Source: Elusimicrobia bacterium CG_4_9_14_3_um_filter_62_55 (GTDB lineage Bacteria; Elusimicrobiota; Elusimicrobia; UBA1565). Taken from it: a stretch of DNA of 42,105 nucleotides. Location of the stretch: assembly GCA_002790095.1 (NCBI GenBank), contig PFUL01000016.1, forward strand, positions 1-42,105. The letters run 5' to 3'. Shown here piece after piece: positions 7,886 through 15,403 of this stretch. Under the pieces are notes generated by a model. That model had not been told where the DNA came from. It saw nothing but the letters and a program-made list of their open reading frames with translations, and searched no databases. The position numbers and the translations under genes were made by a program. Each line of letters starts with the position of its first letter. Position 1 is the first letter of the stretch.

Positions 7886-9862
7886 TCAGGGCTTTTCGCC
7901 CGCCAGCGACTTAACCACGACGACAAGCTCCGCCGGTTCGACGGGTTTGGGGAGATACATCTGAAACCCGGCTCGCAGGGCCGCGGTCCGGTCTTCGACG
8001 GCGACCCGCGCGGTCAGCGCGGCGGCGGGGACGCTTCCTCTCCCCGCTTCTCCTCTCTCGCGAATCCGGCGCAGCAGCGAGTGTCCGTCTTCGCCCGGCA
8101 TCGCGATGTCGACGATCAGTACATGAGGATGCCGGGACTCGAAGAGAGCATACGCTTCCGCCGCGTTGGAGGCCAGCAGGACTTCCGCTTTCGCGTATTC
8201 GAGCACCGCCTTCAGCATCGAACGGGTATCCGGTTCGTCGTCGACGACAAGGACGCGCACACCCGACAAATCCGGGAAAGAACCGAACAGGGTTTTCCGG
8301 TCCGGAAAACTTCGTTCCGCGGGCACCCCGACCTCGCCGGCCCCCTCGGCGGTGGGCAAGACGACCGTAAAGGTCGAGCCCTTCCCCGGGCCGTCGCTTT
8401 CCGCGCGGATCGTGCCGCCGTGCAGCTCGATAATGTGCCGAACGATCGCGAGCCCGAGGCCGAGGCCTCCGTGTTCGCGCGTCAGAGACTCCTCCGCTTG
8501 CGTGAATGGATCGAACACGTGCGGCAGATAACTCGGATGCAGTCCCGCCCCGCGGTCCGAAACCCGGATAAGGACCTTCTGCTCCGTCTGCTCCAGGAAA
8601 ATCTTGACCGAGCCCCCGTTGTCGGAAAACTTCACCGCGTTGGAAACGAGATTCCAGATCGCCTGCTGAAGCCTCTCCGGATCTCCCGCGACGACCGCCG
8701 CGGGATCGCGCAATTCGATGGACATGACGACCCCGCGGGCCTGGGCCGCGGGCCTCACGACGTCGACCGCCGCCTGAATCAGCGACGCCGCTTCGATCGG
8801 GCGAGTCTCGATGCGTACCTTTCCGGTGACGATGCGCGAAACATCCAAGAGATCCTCGATAATCTGAGCCTGAGCCTTCATATTCCGCTCGATCGCGTCG
8901 AGCGCGTTCTCATATTCGGCGCCTTTCATGTCGCCCTTGCGCAAAAGAAAGGTCCATCCCAGCATCGCCGTCATCGGCGTGCGGAGTTCATGGGACAGCA
9001 ACGCCAAAAATTCGTCCTTGGAGTGGCTCGCGGCCTCGGCTTCCAGGCGAAGCTTGTGCTCGCGGCGCAGATGCTCCTCATCGACGGCCTGCGCCTCGAC
9101 CCGGTCGGTCACATCGATCGCGATGCCGATCGTTCCGGCCGGCGCGCCTGCGGCGGATTCAATCGGGGCGTAATGCGTTTCCCATACCGTCTTTCCCGTC
9201 CGCACCGTCGCGGCGAATTCTTCTCCCTTCAGCGCGCGCGTGAGACTATCGATGATCGGCGCGTTTCCCGCGTAGAGCTCGAAAGCGGAACGACCGAGGA
9301 CCTCCCCCGAAGACAAACCGAGGTGCTCCAACCCCTTCCCCTCCGAGAGCGTAAAGACCCCGTCCGCGTCCAGCGCGAAAAGAATGACCGGCGCCTCGGA
9401 AATTACCCGCTGCAGCCGCAGGGCGGTGGAACGGAGTTCATCCTCCATCGCGTGCTCTCGGGTAACGTCGCGGCAGACTCGGATCAGGCCCGTACAGCGG
9501 TTTTTCTCATCAAGCAGAGGAACTTTCAGCGTGTCGAACTCAATGCGCTCCGTCCCGCGCTCAAAAACTTCCCGCGTCCGGACGGTTTTCTTGGTTCGTA
9601 TCGCCCGCTCGTCGGTCTCCCGGTGGGAAGCCGCCTGCTTTGGAAGGAGGAGATCGTCCTCACGGCGACCCAGGAGTTGCGAACTCTTTTTTCCGAGGAG
9701 GCGCGTATAGGCGGCGTTCACGCGCACGAGCCGGCGGGAGGCGTCCTTCAAGCACACGACGTCCGGAATCGCGTCGAGCAGAAGCGCCAGTTCGTCCGCG
9801 GCGGAGCGCGGAGATTTCTTAACGGAGGGCTTTTTCTCGGCCGATTTTTTCTTAACGGGCAT
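7886..9862 (-). CDS. Hybrid sensor histidine kinase, PAS-PAS-HisKA-HATPase-REC
   Basis: 658 aa from the ATG at 9862. A Lys-rich N-terminus is followed by two PAS domains (about 22-140 and 148-258). The HisKA domain has phospho-acceptor His291 in LSHELRTPM, the HATPase domain has NLVSNAVKF, DRGAG and GLGLGLAIV, and the C-terminal receiver (about 535-652) has Asp585 (LIVDIAMP) and Lys639 (LPKP). No transmembrane segment is seen, so it should be a cytosolic sensor. Longer in-frame starts exist upstream but overlap the patatin gene; the TATAAT box ending seven bases before this ATG decides the start. No cognate output regulator is adjacent. Confidence 0.9.
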   Translation of the reverse strand: MPVKKKSAEKKPSVKKSPRSAADELALLLDAIPDVVCLKDASRRLVRVNAAYTRLLGKKSSQLLGRREDDLLLPKQAASHRETDERAIRTKKTVRTREVFERGTERIEFDTLKVPLLDEKNRCTGLIRVCRDVTREHAMEDELRSTALRLQRVISEAPVILFALDADGVFTLSEGKGLEHLGLSSGEVLGRSAFELYAGNAPIIDSLTRALKGEEFAATVRTGKTVWETHYAPIESAAGAPAGTIGIAIDVTDRVEAQAVDEEHLRREHKLRLEAEAASHSKDEFLALLSHELRTPMTAMLGWTFLLRKGDMKGAEYENALDAIERNMKAQAQIIEDLLDVSRIVTGKVRIETRPIEAASLIQAAVDVVRPAAQARGVVMSIELRDPAAVVAGDPERLQQAIWNLVSNAVKFSDNGGSVKIFLEQTEQKVLIRVSDRGAGLHPSYLPHVFDPFTQAEESLTREHGGLGLGLAIVRHIIELHGGTIRAESDGPGKGSTFTVVLPTAEGAGEVGVPAERSFPDRKTLFGSFPDLSGVRVLVVDDEPDTRSMLKAVLEYAKAEVLLASNAAEAYALFESRHPHVLIVDIAMPGEDGHSLLRRIRERGEAGRGSVPAAALTARVAVEDRTAALRAGFQMYLPKPVEPAELVVVVKSLAGEKP

Positions 9863-9874
9863 CGCCGTATTATA
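9863..9874 (-). promoter_or_regulatory. Leaderless -10 promoter of the hybrid kinase
   Basis: On the minus strand TATAAT (9874 to 9869) is followed by six bases (ACGGCG) and then the ATG at 9862. No Shine-Dalgarno and no convincing -35 box are present. The predicted transcript starts at the first codon. Confidence 0.65.
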
Positions 9875-9875
9875 C

Positions 9876-10796
9876 CTATAGGACGCGGGTCGGACCGGGA
9901 TTTGCCGCCCACGTCCGGGCGTCGGCGATCCCGAGGTCGAAAGCCGCTCGGCATTCGTTTGCGTCGAAACGAAAAACCGACACCTCCAGCGGCCGTGAGG
10001 GCCGCAGCACGAAAGCGCGAACGCCCAGTTCCTGGAAGCCGAACCGGAACGGTTCGAGGCCGTTCTCGATTTGCGCCTCAAGCAGTTGATGGATCAAGGT
10101 CCCGATCAACCCGCGCGGAGAAAACAGGGGCCGTCTCATCTCCCATTCGCTGATGACATTGACGAAAACGAAGTCCCGCACGCCCCGGCGCGCCAAACGG
10201 TCTAGAAACAAGCTCGAGGTCACGTGGCCGTCCACCAAAACCCGTGCGGGCAACCCCGGCGTTTCATGCGCGATCCGGGCGGGAGGGAAAAGAAACGGAA
10301 CCGCCATCGATCCCAGCAGTTTTTCGATCAGGGGCCCCTGCCACGGCCCGGCAGGATCCGGAGAGAATTCGGCCTGAAACGTCTCGCCGTTCGCGACGTC
10401 CGAGGACACCGGGTAAAACCAGCAGCGTCGGCTCTTCCGGCAGGACTCTTCCGAGATCACCTCGGAAAGATACTCGCCGACCGACTCAAGCGACCAAAGC
10501 CGCGGGGGCCGAAATCCCAACGACCATTTCATAAATCGGGCGCGAGGAATCGAGCGCCAGAGTTCTTGTAGAAGGGGAAGATCGCCTTGGAGATAGGCCG
10601 CGCCGTTGATCGCCCCCGCGCTCGTTCCGACCACGGAATGGGCGCGCCATCCCGATTCCTCCGACAGCGCGAACAGCGCCCCTCCCTGCCACGACCCCAG
10701 CGCGGCCCCGCCGGAGAGCACGAACGCAAACGGACGCGAACCCAGCGGCGCGTCCTCGAGAGAAGGTCCATCGAAGCGAGAGGCTTTCGCCGCCAT
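9876..10796 (-). CDS. Patatin-like phospholipase / lipid acyl hydrolase
   Basis: 306 aa. It has the patatin Ser-Asp dyad architecture: a Gly-rich oxyanion loop FVLSGGAALGSWQGGAL (about 25-41), the nucleophile elbow GTSAG (57-61, Ser59) and the catalytic Asp in LVDGH (Asp189-Gly190). No signal peptide is evident, so it probably acts on membrane lipids from the cytoplasmic face. The start at 10796 is chosen because it lies one base beyond the upstream TPR gene's stop (TAG-G-ATG) and directly precedes the conserved domain; longer frames would run into the TPR gene. It is the last gene of a Bax1-like / TPR / patatin operon. Confidence 0.88.
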   Translation of the reverse strand: MAAKASRFDGPSLEDAPLGSRPFAFVLSGGAALGSWQGGALFALSEESGWRAHSVVGTSAGAINGAAYLQGDLPLLQELWRSIPRARFMKWSLGFRPPRLWSLESVGEYLSEVISEESCRKSRRCWFYPVSSDVANGETFQAEFSPDPAGPWQGPLIEKLLGSMAVPFLFPPARIAHETPGLPARVLVDGHVTSSLFLDRLARRGVRDFVFVNVISEWEMRRPLFSPRGLIGTLIHQLLEAQIENGLEPFRFGFQELGVRAFVLRPSRPLEVSVFRFDANECRAAFDLGIADARTWAANPGPTRVL

Positions 10797-10797
10797 C

Positions 10798-12267
10798 CTA
10801 CTTCCACCTCCCGACAAGCCACCACGCCGAAAGCGCGATCCCGCCCGCCAAGGCCGCCCCGGCCGCCCCGGCCGCGAAAGGAAAACGGATCGGCGCATCG
10901 GGCGGACGCGGCGCCGGCCCGGGTTTCGAAGCCGCCATGCCTCCCGGAGAAACGGCCGCACCGGCCGCCGCGTTCGCCGCGGCTGCGCCGTAGCCGGCGG
11001 GATGCAGCGCCGCGGCTTTGGCGATCGCGCGCAGCGCTTCGGCGCGGCGTCCCAGGCGCTCCAGCGCGTACGCGCGCAGTGCGGCCGCGGCGGCGTCGTC
11101 GGGGTCCAACGAGAGAGCGCGCTCCGCGCTCTTGAGCGCCTCCTCCGGTTTTCCGCCGTGCAACTGCGCCCACGAAAGCGCTTTCCAGGCGGAAACCCTT
11201 CCGGGTTCGAAGCGCAGCGCCTGCAGCGCGGCGCGCTCCGCGTCGGAGAAGCGTTGCAAGCGGTTTAAGATTCGGGCGCGCAATTCGTGCACCCCCGGGT
11301 CGGCGGGAGCGAGTTCCGCCAACCGGTCGGCTTCGCGCAGCGCTCCGGCCGGATTGCCCGCCGCGAGCAGACGGCCCGCTTCGCGCACGAGTCTCACGCC
11401 GATGCGCCGGTCGCCCTCGGGGGATCGGGAGAGTTTCGGAAACAGCTTCAAGAGCTCCCCTTCCGGAGCGTCGAAGGTAAAACCGTCGAGCGCCAGAGGC
11501 GGCAGCGGCCTCCCCCGGTCCCCGAAGGCCGCCGCCGCAGCGATCGGCCCCCCTTCGTCGGGCTTCTCGAGCTCCCCTCCCGCCGTCGCCGTGGACGGAG
11601 GAAGCGGCGCGTAGCGCAGGCCGTTCTCCTTCTCTTTTTTGGGAGACAACCCCTCGCGAGGATCCCGGATCGGCCCAAGAGGACTGTTCCGGTAGCCCGC
11701 CGGACGACCGTATTGAACCTCTCCCGCGGGAGCGACGCCGGGAGTCCCGGCGATCCCGTCCTCCGCGGTCGGGACCGTCGGCAATCGAATCGGCTCGGCG
11801 CCGCCCGCCCGGGAGGACCCCGGTTCCCCGACCCAGTTGTTTTGGTGCACACGCGGGTCGAGCGCCTCTCCCGGCCCCACATCCGGGACGGAAACGCCGT
11901 ACCGGTACTCGTCTTCCTCCTTCTTCTTGTCCCGGCCCGGGATCGAACGGAATTGGCGCCCGTCCTTGATCAGCAGTTCCTGATTCCACGCCTCGGTTCC
12001 CGGTTTCAGGGCGCGCTTCGCCGTTTCCAAGGCGTCCTTCGCTTCACGAAGCGCCTGTTCGGATTGCTCCAACGCGCGCTGAGCTTTCAGGCGCTGATAG
12101 TCCGACCCGGAAGAGAGAACCGCTTCGCGCCGGCGCGCGATGTCCTTTTCGATCGCTTCGATGCGTTCCCTTGCCGCATCACGGTCATCCTCGACCGCCG
12201 CGTTCGAGCGCACGCCCTGAGCCGAAACGGGGAACGCGAACGCGAAGGCCGCCAGCAGCCAGGCCAT
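10798..12267 (-). CDS. Secreted or membrane-anchored TPR-repeat protein
   Basis: 489 aa. The start at 12267 gives an N-terminal signal sequence (MAWLLAAFAFAFPVSAQG) and overlaps the upstream stop as ATGA. A charged coiled coil follows (about 28-100), then a low-complexity Pro/Gly-rich middle (about 100-250). Tetratricopeptide repeats (about 300-440) contain Ala/Leu-rich helices such as ALREADRLAELAPADPGVHE and ALKSAERALSLDPDDAAAAA. A C-terminal hydrophobic helix (about 465-486) ends in a basic tail (WWLVGRWK). This predicts a periplasm-facing TPR scaffold tethered at its C-terminus. Function unknown. Confidence 0.78.
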   Translation of the reverse strand: MAWLLAAFAFAFPVSAQGVRSNAAVEDDRDAARERIEAIEKDIARRREAVLSSGSDYQRLKAQRALEQSEQALREAKDALETAKRALKPGTEAWNQELLIKDGRQFRSIPGRDKKKEEDEYRYGVSVPDVGPGEALDPRVHQNNWVGEPGSSRAGGAEPIRLPTVPTAEDGIAGTPGVAPAGEVQYGRPAGYRNSPLGPIRDPREGLSPKKEKENGLRYAPLPPSTATAGGELEKPDEGGPIAAAAAFGDRGRPLPPLALDGFTFDAPEGELLKLFPKLSRSPEGDRRIGVRLVREAGRLLAAGNPAGALREADRLAELAPADPGVHELRARILNRLQRFSDAERAALQALRFEPGRVSAWKALSWAQLHGGKPEEALKSAERALSLDPDDAAAAALRAYALERLGRRAEALRAIAKAAALHPAGYGAAAANAAAGAAVSPGGMAASKPGPAPRPPDAPIRFPFAAGAAGAALAGGIALSAWWLVGRWK

Positions 12268-13022
12268 CAGTCCCGACGGGATTGAAGTTTCGCGAGCAGG
12301 TGAAGGATCTCGAGGTACAGCCAGACCAAGGTCACCATCAGTCCGAACGCCCCGTACCATTCCATGAACTTCGGCGCCCCACGCTCGGCCCCGTTCTCGA
12401 TGAAATCGAAATCGAGAACCAGGTTGGCCGACGCGATCGCCACGACGAAGAGGCTGAAGCCGATGCCCAACAGGCCGCTTTCGTGAATGAACGGCACGCG
12501 CGCGCCGAACATCCGCATCGCGAAATTCACGAGGTAGAGCACGAAGATCCCGCCGGTCGCGGAAAAGACCATCAGCTTGAAGTTCTCGGTCGCGCGGATC
12601 CAACCCGACTTATAGGCCATGAGAAGCGCGAACAAGGTCGCGAAGGTCAGGCTCACCGCCTGGATCACGATCCCGGGAAACATCATTTCGAACCGGGCGG
12701 AAATGCCCCCGAGCGCGAGTCCTTCGAGCAACGCGTAGGCCGGAGCAGTGAAGGGGGCCCACTCCTTCTTGAAAATCGTCACGATCGCGAAGATCAGCCC
12801 GCCGAAGACGCCGACCAGCATCAACCCCTGCACGGAGGCGGCTCCCCCCGTGAAGGCCCGGTTCCACGTGAAGCCGGCGGTAAGCAGAAGGGCCGCCAGG
12901 AGCAGTCCGGACTTATTAACCGTCCCGTCGATGGTCATCGGATCGGAGTGAGCCTCCCGCAGCATCCGGGCCGCGTCGAGGAACGTCTTGTCGCTTAAGG
13001 TCGGGTTTGCGCTTCGCATCAT
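12267..13022 (-). CDS. Bax inhibitor-1 / YccA-YetJ family membrane protein
   Basis: 251 aa with seven hydrophobic segments. Family features include LLLTAGFTWNRAF in TM1, GVFGGLIFAIVTIF in TM2, and the conserved stretch APAYALLEGLALGGIS with its glutamate. The later helices include SATGGIFVLYLVNF, and NLVLDFDFIENG carries the acidic residues linked to the pH/Ca2+ gate in YetJ-type leak channels. The YccA/YetJ group includes Ca2+-leak channels and FtsH modulators; which applies here is unknown. The start at 13022 is set by GGAGGT (13034-13029); an ATG one codon later is possible. First gene of the operon with the TPR and patatin genes. Confidence 0.9.
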   Translation of the reverse strand: MMRSANPTLSDKTFLDAARMLREAHSDPMTIDGTVNKSGLLLAALLLTAGFTWNRAFTGGAASVQGLMLVGVFGGLIFAIVTIFKKEWAPFTAPAYALLEGLALGGISARFEMMFPGIVIQAVSLTFATLFALLMAYKSGWIRATENFKLMVFSATGGIFVLYLVNFAMRMFGARVPFIHESGLLGIGFSLFVVAIASANLVLDFDFIENGAERGAPKFMEWYGAFGLMVTLVWLYLEILHLLAKLQSRRD

Positions 13023-13028
13023 GGGGAT

Positions 13029-13069
13029 ACCTCCAAAATCAGTGTAGCGGGTACAAACGATCTTCACAA
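13029..13069 (-). promoter_or_regulatory. Sigma70-like promoter and Shine-Dalgarno of the Bax1-TPR-patatin operon
   Basis: Reading the minus strand: TTGTGA (13069-13064), a 17-base spacer, TACACT (13046-13041), then GGAGGT (13034-13029) seven bases before the ATG at 13022. The region from here to 13181 contains no gene. Confidence 0.6.
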
Positions 13070-13181
13070 TCCCGAGCGGCGTCGGCCGCCCAGCGATGCA
13101 GCAATCCGCCGACTTTACGCCAATCGCACCCCGCCTCCCGCGGGAAGTTCGGCTTCGTCGAACCATTCGATGCGCATCATC

Positions 13182-13892
13182 TCATGCGTCCCGCGCGACC
13201 GCGAGTTCGGGGATGACGATCAATGTGAAGGTCGACTTGTCGATTTCCCGCCCATGGGAGAACATCGTCACCTCGAGCATCCAGTTGACCTTGTTGCGGG
13301 CGGAGTCGAAGGAGGACGGGCCTTCGGGCGGAATTTGAAGCGTCCAATTGCCGCGATACACGCCCGCGCCGTCCTGTCCCGCCCCCACCGTGCCGAGATC
13401 CTCGCTGCGCACGACTTCGACGTCGGTCACGGTATCGGTCCCGCGCTGATAGATCGCCGTTTCCTGAAGATACAGCCGGGCGCTCATCATGTCGATCACG
13501 CTTCCCGTTTTCGATCCGCGCTGGTATTCGATCGAGAAGGTCTCCCCGCAGCGAACCGGCAGGGAACTCGGCGTCAACATGCCGGGAGAGAATTGATACG
13601 CGATCCACAGCGCGCGAATTCCCAACGAAAAGAGGAAAAATCCGACCAGAACAAACAGGATCAAGACGAGATCCAACACCGCATCGCCCCGGGGCGTGGA
13701 GAAGAGGATGAACCCAGGGAAGAAAGCGAACAAAACCCCGAACACCATCGGGACAATCGCTCCGGCTGCGGTGTCGCCTTTGTCGATCAGGACGCGCCGC
13801 CCGGAACCGGGGACATAATCGGGCTTAGGAAGAATGGATCCCGGGGCCTTCCGGCCGAATCCGCGCAAATTGAAATTGAGTGGAATTCCCAT
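13182..13892 (-). CDS. Membrane protein with extracytoplasmic beta domain, DUF3592-like, unknown function
   Basis: 236 aa. After a 40-residue N-terminus there are two hydrophobic helices (AGAIVPMVFGVLFAFFPGFI and DLVLILFVLVGFFLFSLGI). A C-terminal domain rich in predicted beta strands follows (about 105-236), with a segment such as GAGVYRGNWTLQIPPEGP. The layout of two helices followed by an Ig/arrestin-like beta domain resembles DUF3592-type proteins, but I cannot assign a family. The ATG follows a purine-rich stretch (GCGAAAAGCC), and TATCCT 16 bases upstream is a candidate -10. No operon partner. Confidence 0.7.
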   Translation of the reverse strand: MGIPLNFNLRGFGRKAPGSILPKPDYVPGSGRRVLIDKGDTAAGAIVPMVFGVLFAFFPGFILFSTPRGDAVLDLVLILFVLVGFFLFSLGIRALWIAYQFSPGMLTPSSLPVRCGETFSIEYQRGSKTGSVIDMMSARLYLQETAIYQRGTDTVTDVEVVRSEDLGTVGAGQDGAGVYRGNWTLQIPPEGPSSFDSARNKVNWMLEVTMFSHGREIDKSTFTLIVIPELAVARDA

Positions 13893-14025
13893 GGCTTTTC
13901 GCTTTTGCAGGATAGCCCGGCTTCAAGGAAATATCAAGACGGCTCGGATCACCGTAACTTTTCCTTAATTTCCTTATGTTTTCTTATTCAAGAAATCTTT
14001 CATCGGAACCCGCGCGCGATCGGGG

Positions 14026-14037
14026 TATCCTGAAATC
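14026..14037 (+). promoter_or_regulatory. Leaderless -10 promoter
   Basis: TATCCT (14026-14031) plus six bases (GAAATC) precede the ATG at 14038. There is no Shine-Dalgarno and no clear -35. The AT-rich stretch 13940-14000 upstream may help promoter opening. Confidence 0.5.
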
Positions 14038-14529
14038 ATGAAACGCATCACGATCAGCCTGATTCTTCTCGCCGCAAACGGCCTCGGCACCGCCGAAGCG
14101 AACGGCGCCGATATCCCGTCCGAAGTCCGCGAAGCCCTCCGTTCGCTTCCGCTTCCCGAAGTCAAGGCGCTTAAGGCCGTTGAAAAGGCGATGACCCGAG
14201 CCGGGAAGGCCCTTGAGGGAATGGTTCCCGTGCCTGATTTGACGGTGGACCTGAAAGGCCGCCGTCTCTCGAAGCATCTCGCGGGCTCCTCTCTCGGCGG
14301 ACACGGCCGCTTTGACCTGGACGCGGACTACGCGCTCGGCGGCTCGCCGGCCGCTAAGATCTCCCTGCGCGCCCACGGCGCGTCCCTCAACGCCTCGTAC
14401 GCTTCGAATGGAACGCTGAGCACCGCGATTTCCTTGCCGCTCGGTACGCGGCAGAATCTGCAGTATACGCTCAGCCGCGCGGCGCACGTCGACCACCGGG
14501 TCAGCTGGAACTTCTCGCTGCCGCTCTAA
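14038..14529 (+). CDS. Small exported protein, unknown function
   Basis: 163 aa. The N-terminus KRITISLILLAANGLGTAEA is a likely signal peptide, cleaved near residue 20-25. A helical charged stretch follows (about 28-65). The last 100 residues alternate polar and hydrophobic residues (GRFDLDADYALGG, KISLRAHGASLNASYASNG), as in beta-strand-rich outer-membrane or periplasmic proteins. The chain ends WNFSLPL, which is not the canonical C-terminal Phe of outer-membrane proteins. Family not recognised. Confidence 0.65.
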   Translation: MKRITISLILLAANGLGTAEANGADIPSEVREALRSLPLPEVKALKAVEKAMTRAGKALEGMVPVPDLTVDLKGRRLSKHLAGSSLGGHGRFDLDADYALGGSPAAKISLRAHGASLNASYASNGTLSTAISLPLGTRQNLQYTLSRAAHVDHRVSWNFSLPL

Positions 14530-14539
14530 AGCGGCAGCG
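14516..14539. terminator. Perfect 10-bp hairpin spanning a stop codon between convergent genes
   Basis: CGCTGCCGCT (14516-14525), a 4-base loop and AGCGGCAGCG (14530-14539) form a perfect stem; the TAA stop of the upstream gene lies in the loop and stem base. It sits between two converging genes and could stop or stabilise transcripts from both sides. No T-run follows on the plus strand. Confidence 0.45.
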
Positions 14540-14595
14540 TCATCCCGATCCCCGACGCCTTCGCCTTCCGGTAAATCCTCAGCGAATCGGGCGTA

Positions 14596-15291
14596 TCAGG
14601 CGTAAAAGTAATGGAATCCCTTTCCCCGAACGTTTTGAATCCGGTCGGCGATCACGGTCGGAAGCTTCTTTTTAAGATTCAGAACGTGGGTGTCCACCGT
14701 ATGGTCGACCGCGACGGTTCTCCAAAGCTTGGACAGAATCTCCTTGCGGCTGATGACGCGATCCCGATGCTTGACCAAGTAGTGCAGAAGCTCGAATTCC
14801 TTCGGGGTCAGACGCGTGAGCGGCATCGACTCGAACCAGGCTTCCCGAGTTTCGAGCATCAAGGTCAATTCGCCGAGCACGATCTTGGTCCCGCCGCCGG
14901 ATTCGAACTCGACCCGGCGCAAAAGCGCTTTCACCCACTGCATGAATTCGAGCGGGTGCACCGGCTTGACCAAATACTGGTCCGCGCCCGCCGAAAGACC
15001 GGTCAATTTCGCCTCAAGCTGGCCCTGGGCGGTCAGCATAATCACCGGGGTCTTCGCTTTGCCCGAACCGGAGCGGATCTTCCGGCAAACGTCGAACCCG
15101 TTGCCGTCCGGCAATTGGATGTCGAGCACCACCAAATCGGGTTCCTGGGTGACGAACAGCTGGAAGCCGCGCTCGGCGCTGTCCGACTCGATGACGCGGA
15201 AACCGTCCAGCGCCAGGCTGTCGCGCAGCATGTGGCGAATCTCGTTGTCGTCCTCGACGATCAGCACCGTTTCCTTAGTAGGTTCCGCCAC
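14596..15291 (-). CDS. OmpR/PhoB-type response regulator (REC plus winged helix)
   Basis: 231 aa from the GTG at 15291. The receiver (about 7-120) has the acidic pair in IVEDDNE, phospho-acceptor Asp57 (LVVLDIQLP), a conserved Thr (MLTAQ) and Lys (LVKP). The C-terminal winged-helix domain (about 135-231) has LTPKEFELLHYLVKHRDRV and ends with VRGKGFHYFYA, the usual OmpR-type wing. It is a DNA-binding transcription factor controlled by phosphorylation. An in-frame start 15 codons upstream is less likely because TATACT sits six bases before this GTG. No histidine kinase is adjacent. Confidence 0.9.
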   Translation of the reverse strand: MAEPTKETVLIVEDDNEIRHMLRDSLALDGFRVIESDSAERGFQLFVTQEPDLVVLDIQLPDGNGFDVCRKIRSGSGKAKTPVIMLTAQGQLEAKLTGLSAGADQYLVKPVHPLEFMQWVKALLRRVEFESGGGTKIVLGELTLMLETREAWFESMPLTRLTPKEFELLHYLVKHRDRVISRKEILSKLWRTVAVDHTVDTHVLNLKKKLPTVIADRIQNVRGKGFHYFYA

Positions 15292-15303
15292 CCCGAGAGT
15301 ATA
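15292..15303 (-). promoter_or_regulatory. Leaderless -10 promoter of the OmpR-type regulator
   Basis: TATACT (15303-15298) followed by six bases (CTCGGG) and GTG at 15291. It shares the spacing of the other leaderless promoters and decides the start codon. Confidence 0.6.
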
Positions 15304-15403
15304 GCGGAGATGGTAAAGAATCGGTAGTTGGCCCATAGGGCCTATGAAGAACTGGGCCTGTTGATTCTAGTCAACCCGGTGCCAGACCTATAAGCTGTTA
15401 GGT

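Noticed and set aside
9863-10081. Longer N-terminus for the hybrid kinase
   Set aside because: It would overlap the patatin gene, and the TATAAT box points to the ATG at 9862.
8081-10153. 690-codon open frame on the plus strand opposite the histidine kinase
   Set aside because: It mirrors the kinase in high-GC DNA, is rich in Arg/Pro/Gly and has no recognisable domain.
10529-11989. 486-codon minus-strand frame overlapping the TPR and patatin genes in another frame
   Set aside because: Arg/Gly-rich with no domain; the alternative frames give TPR repeats and the patatin dyad.
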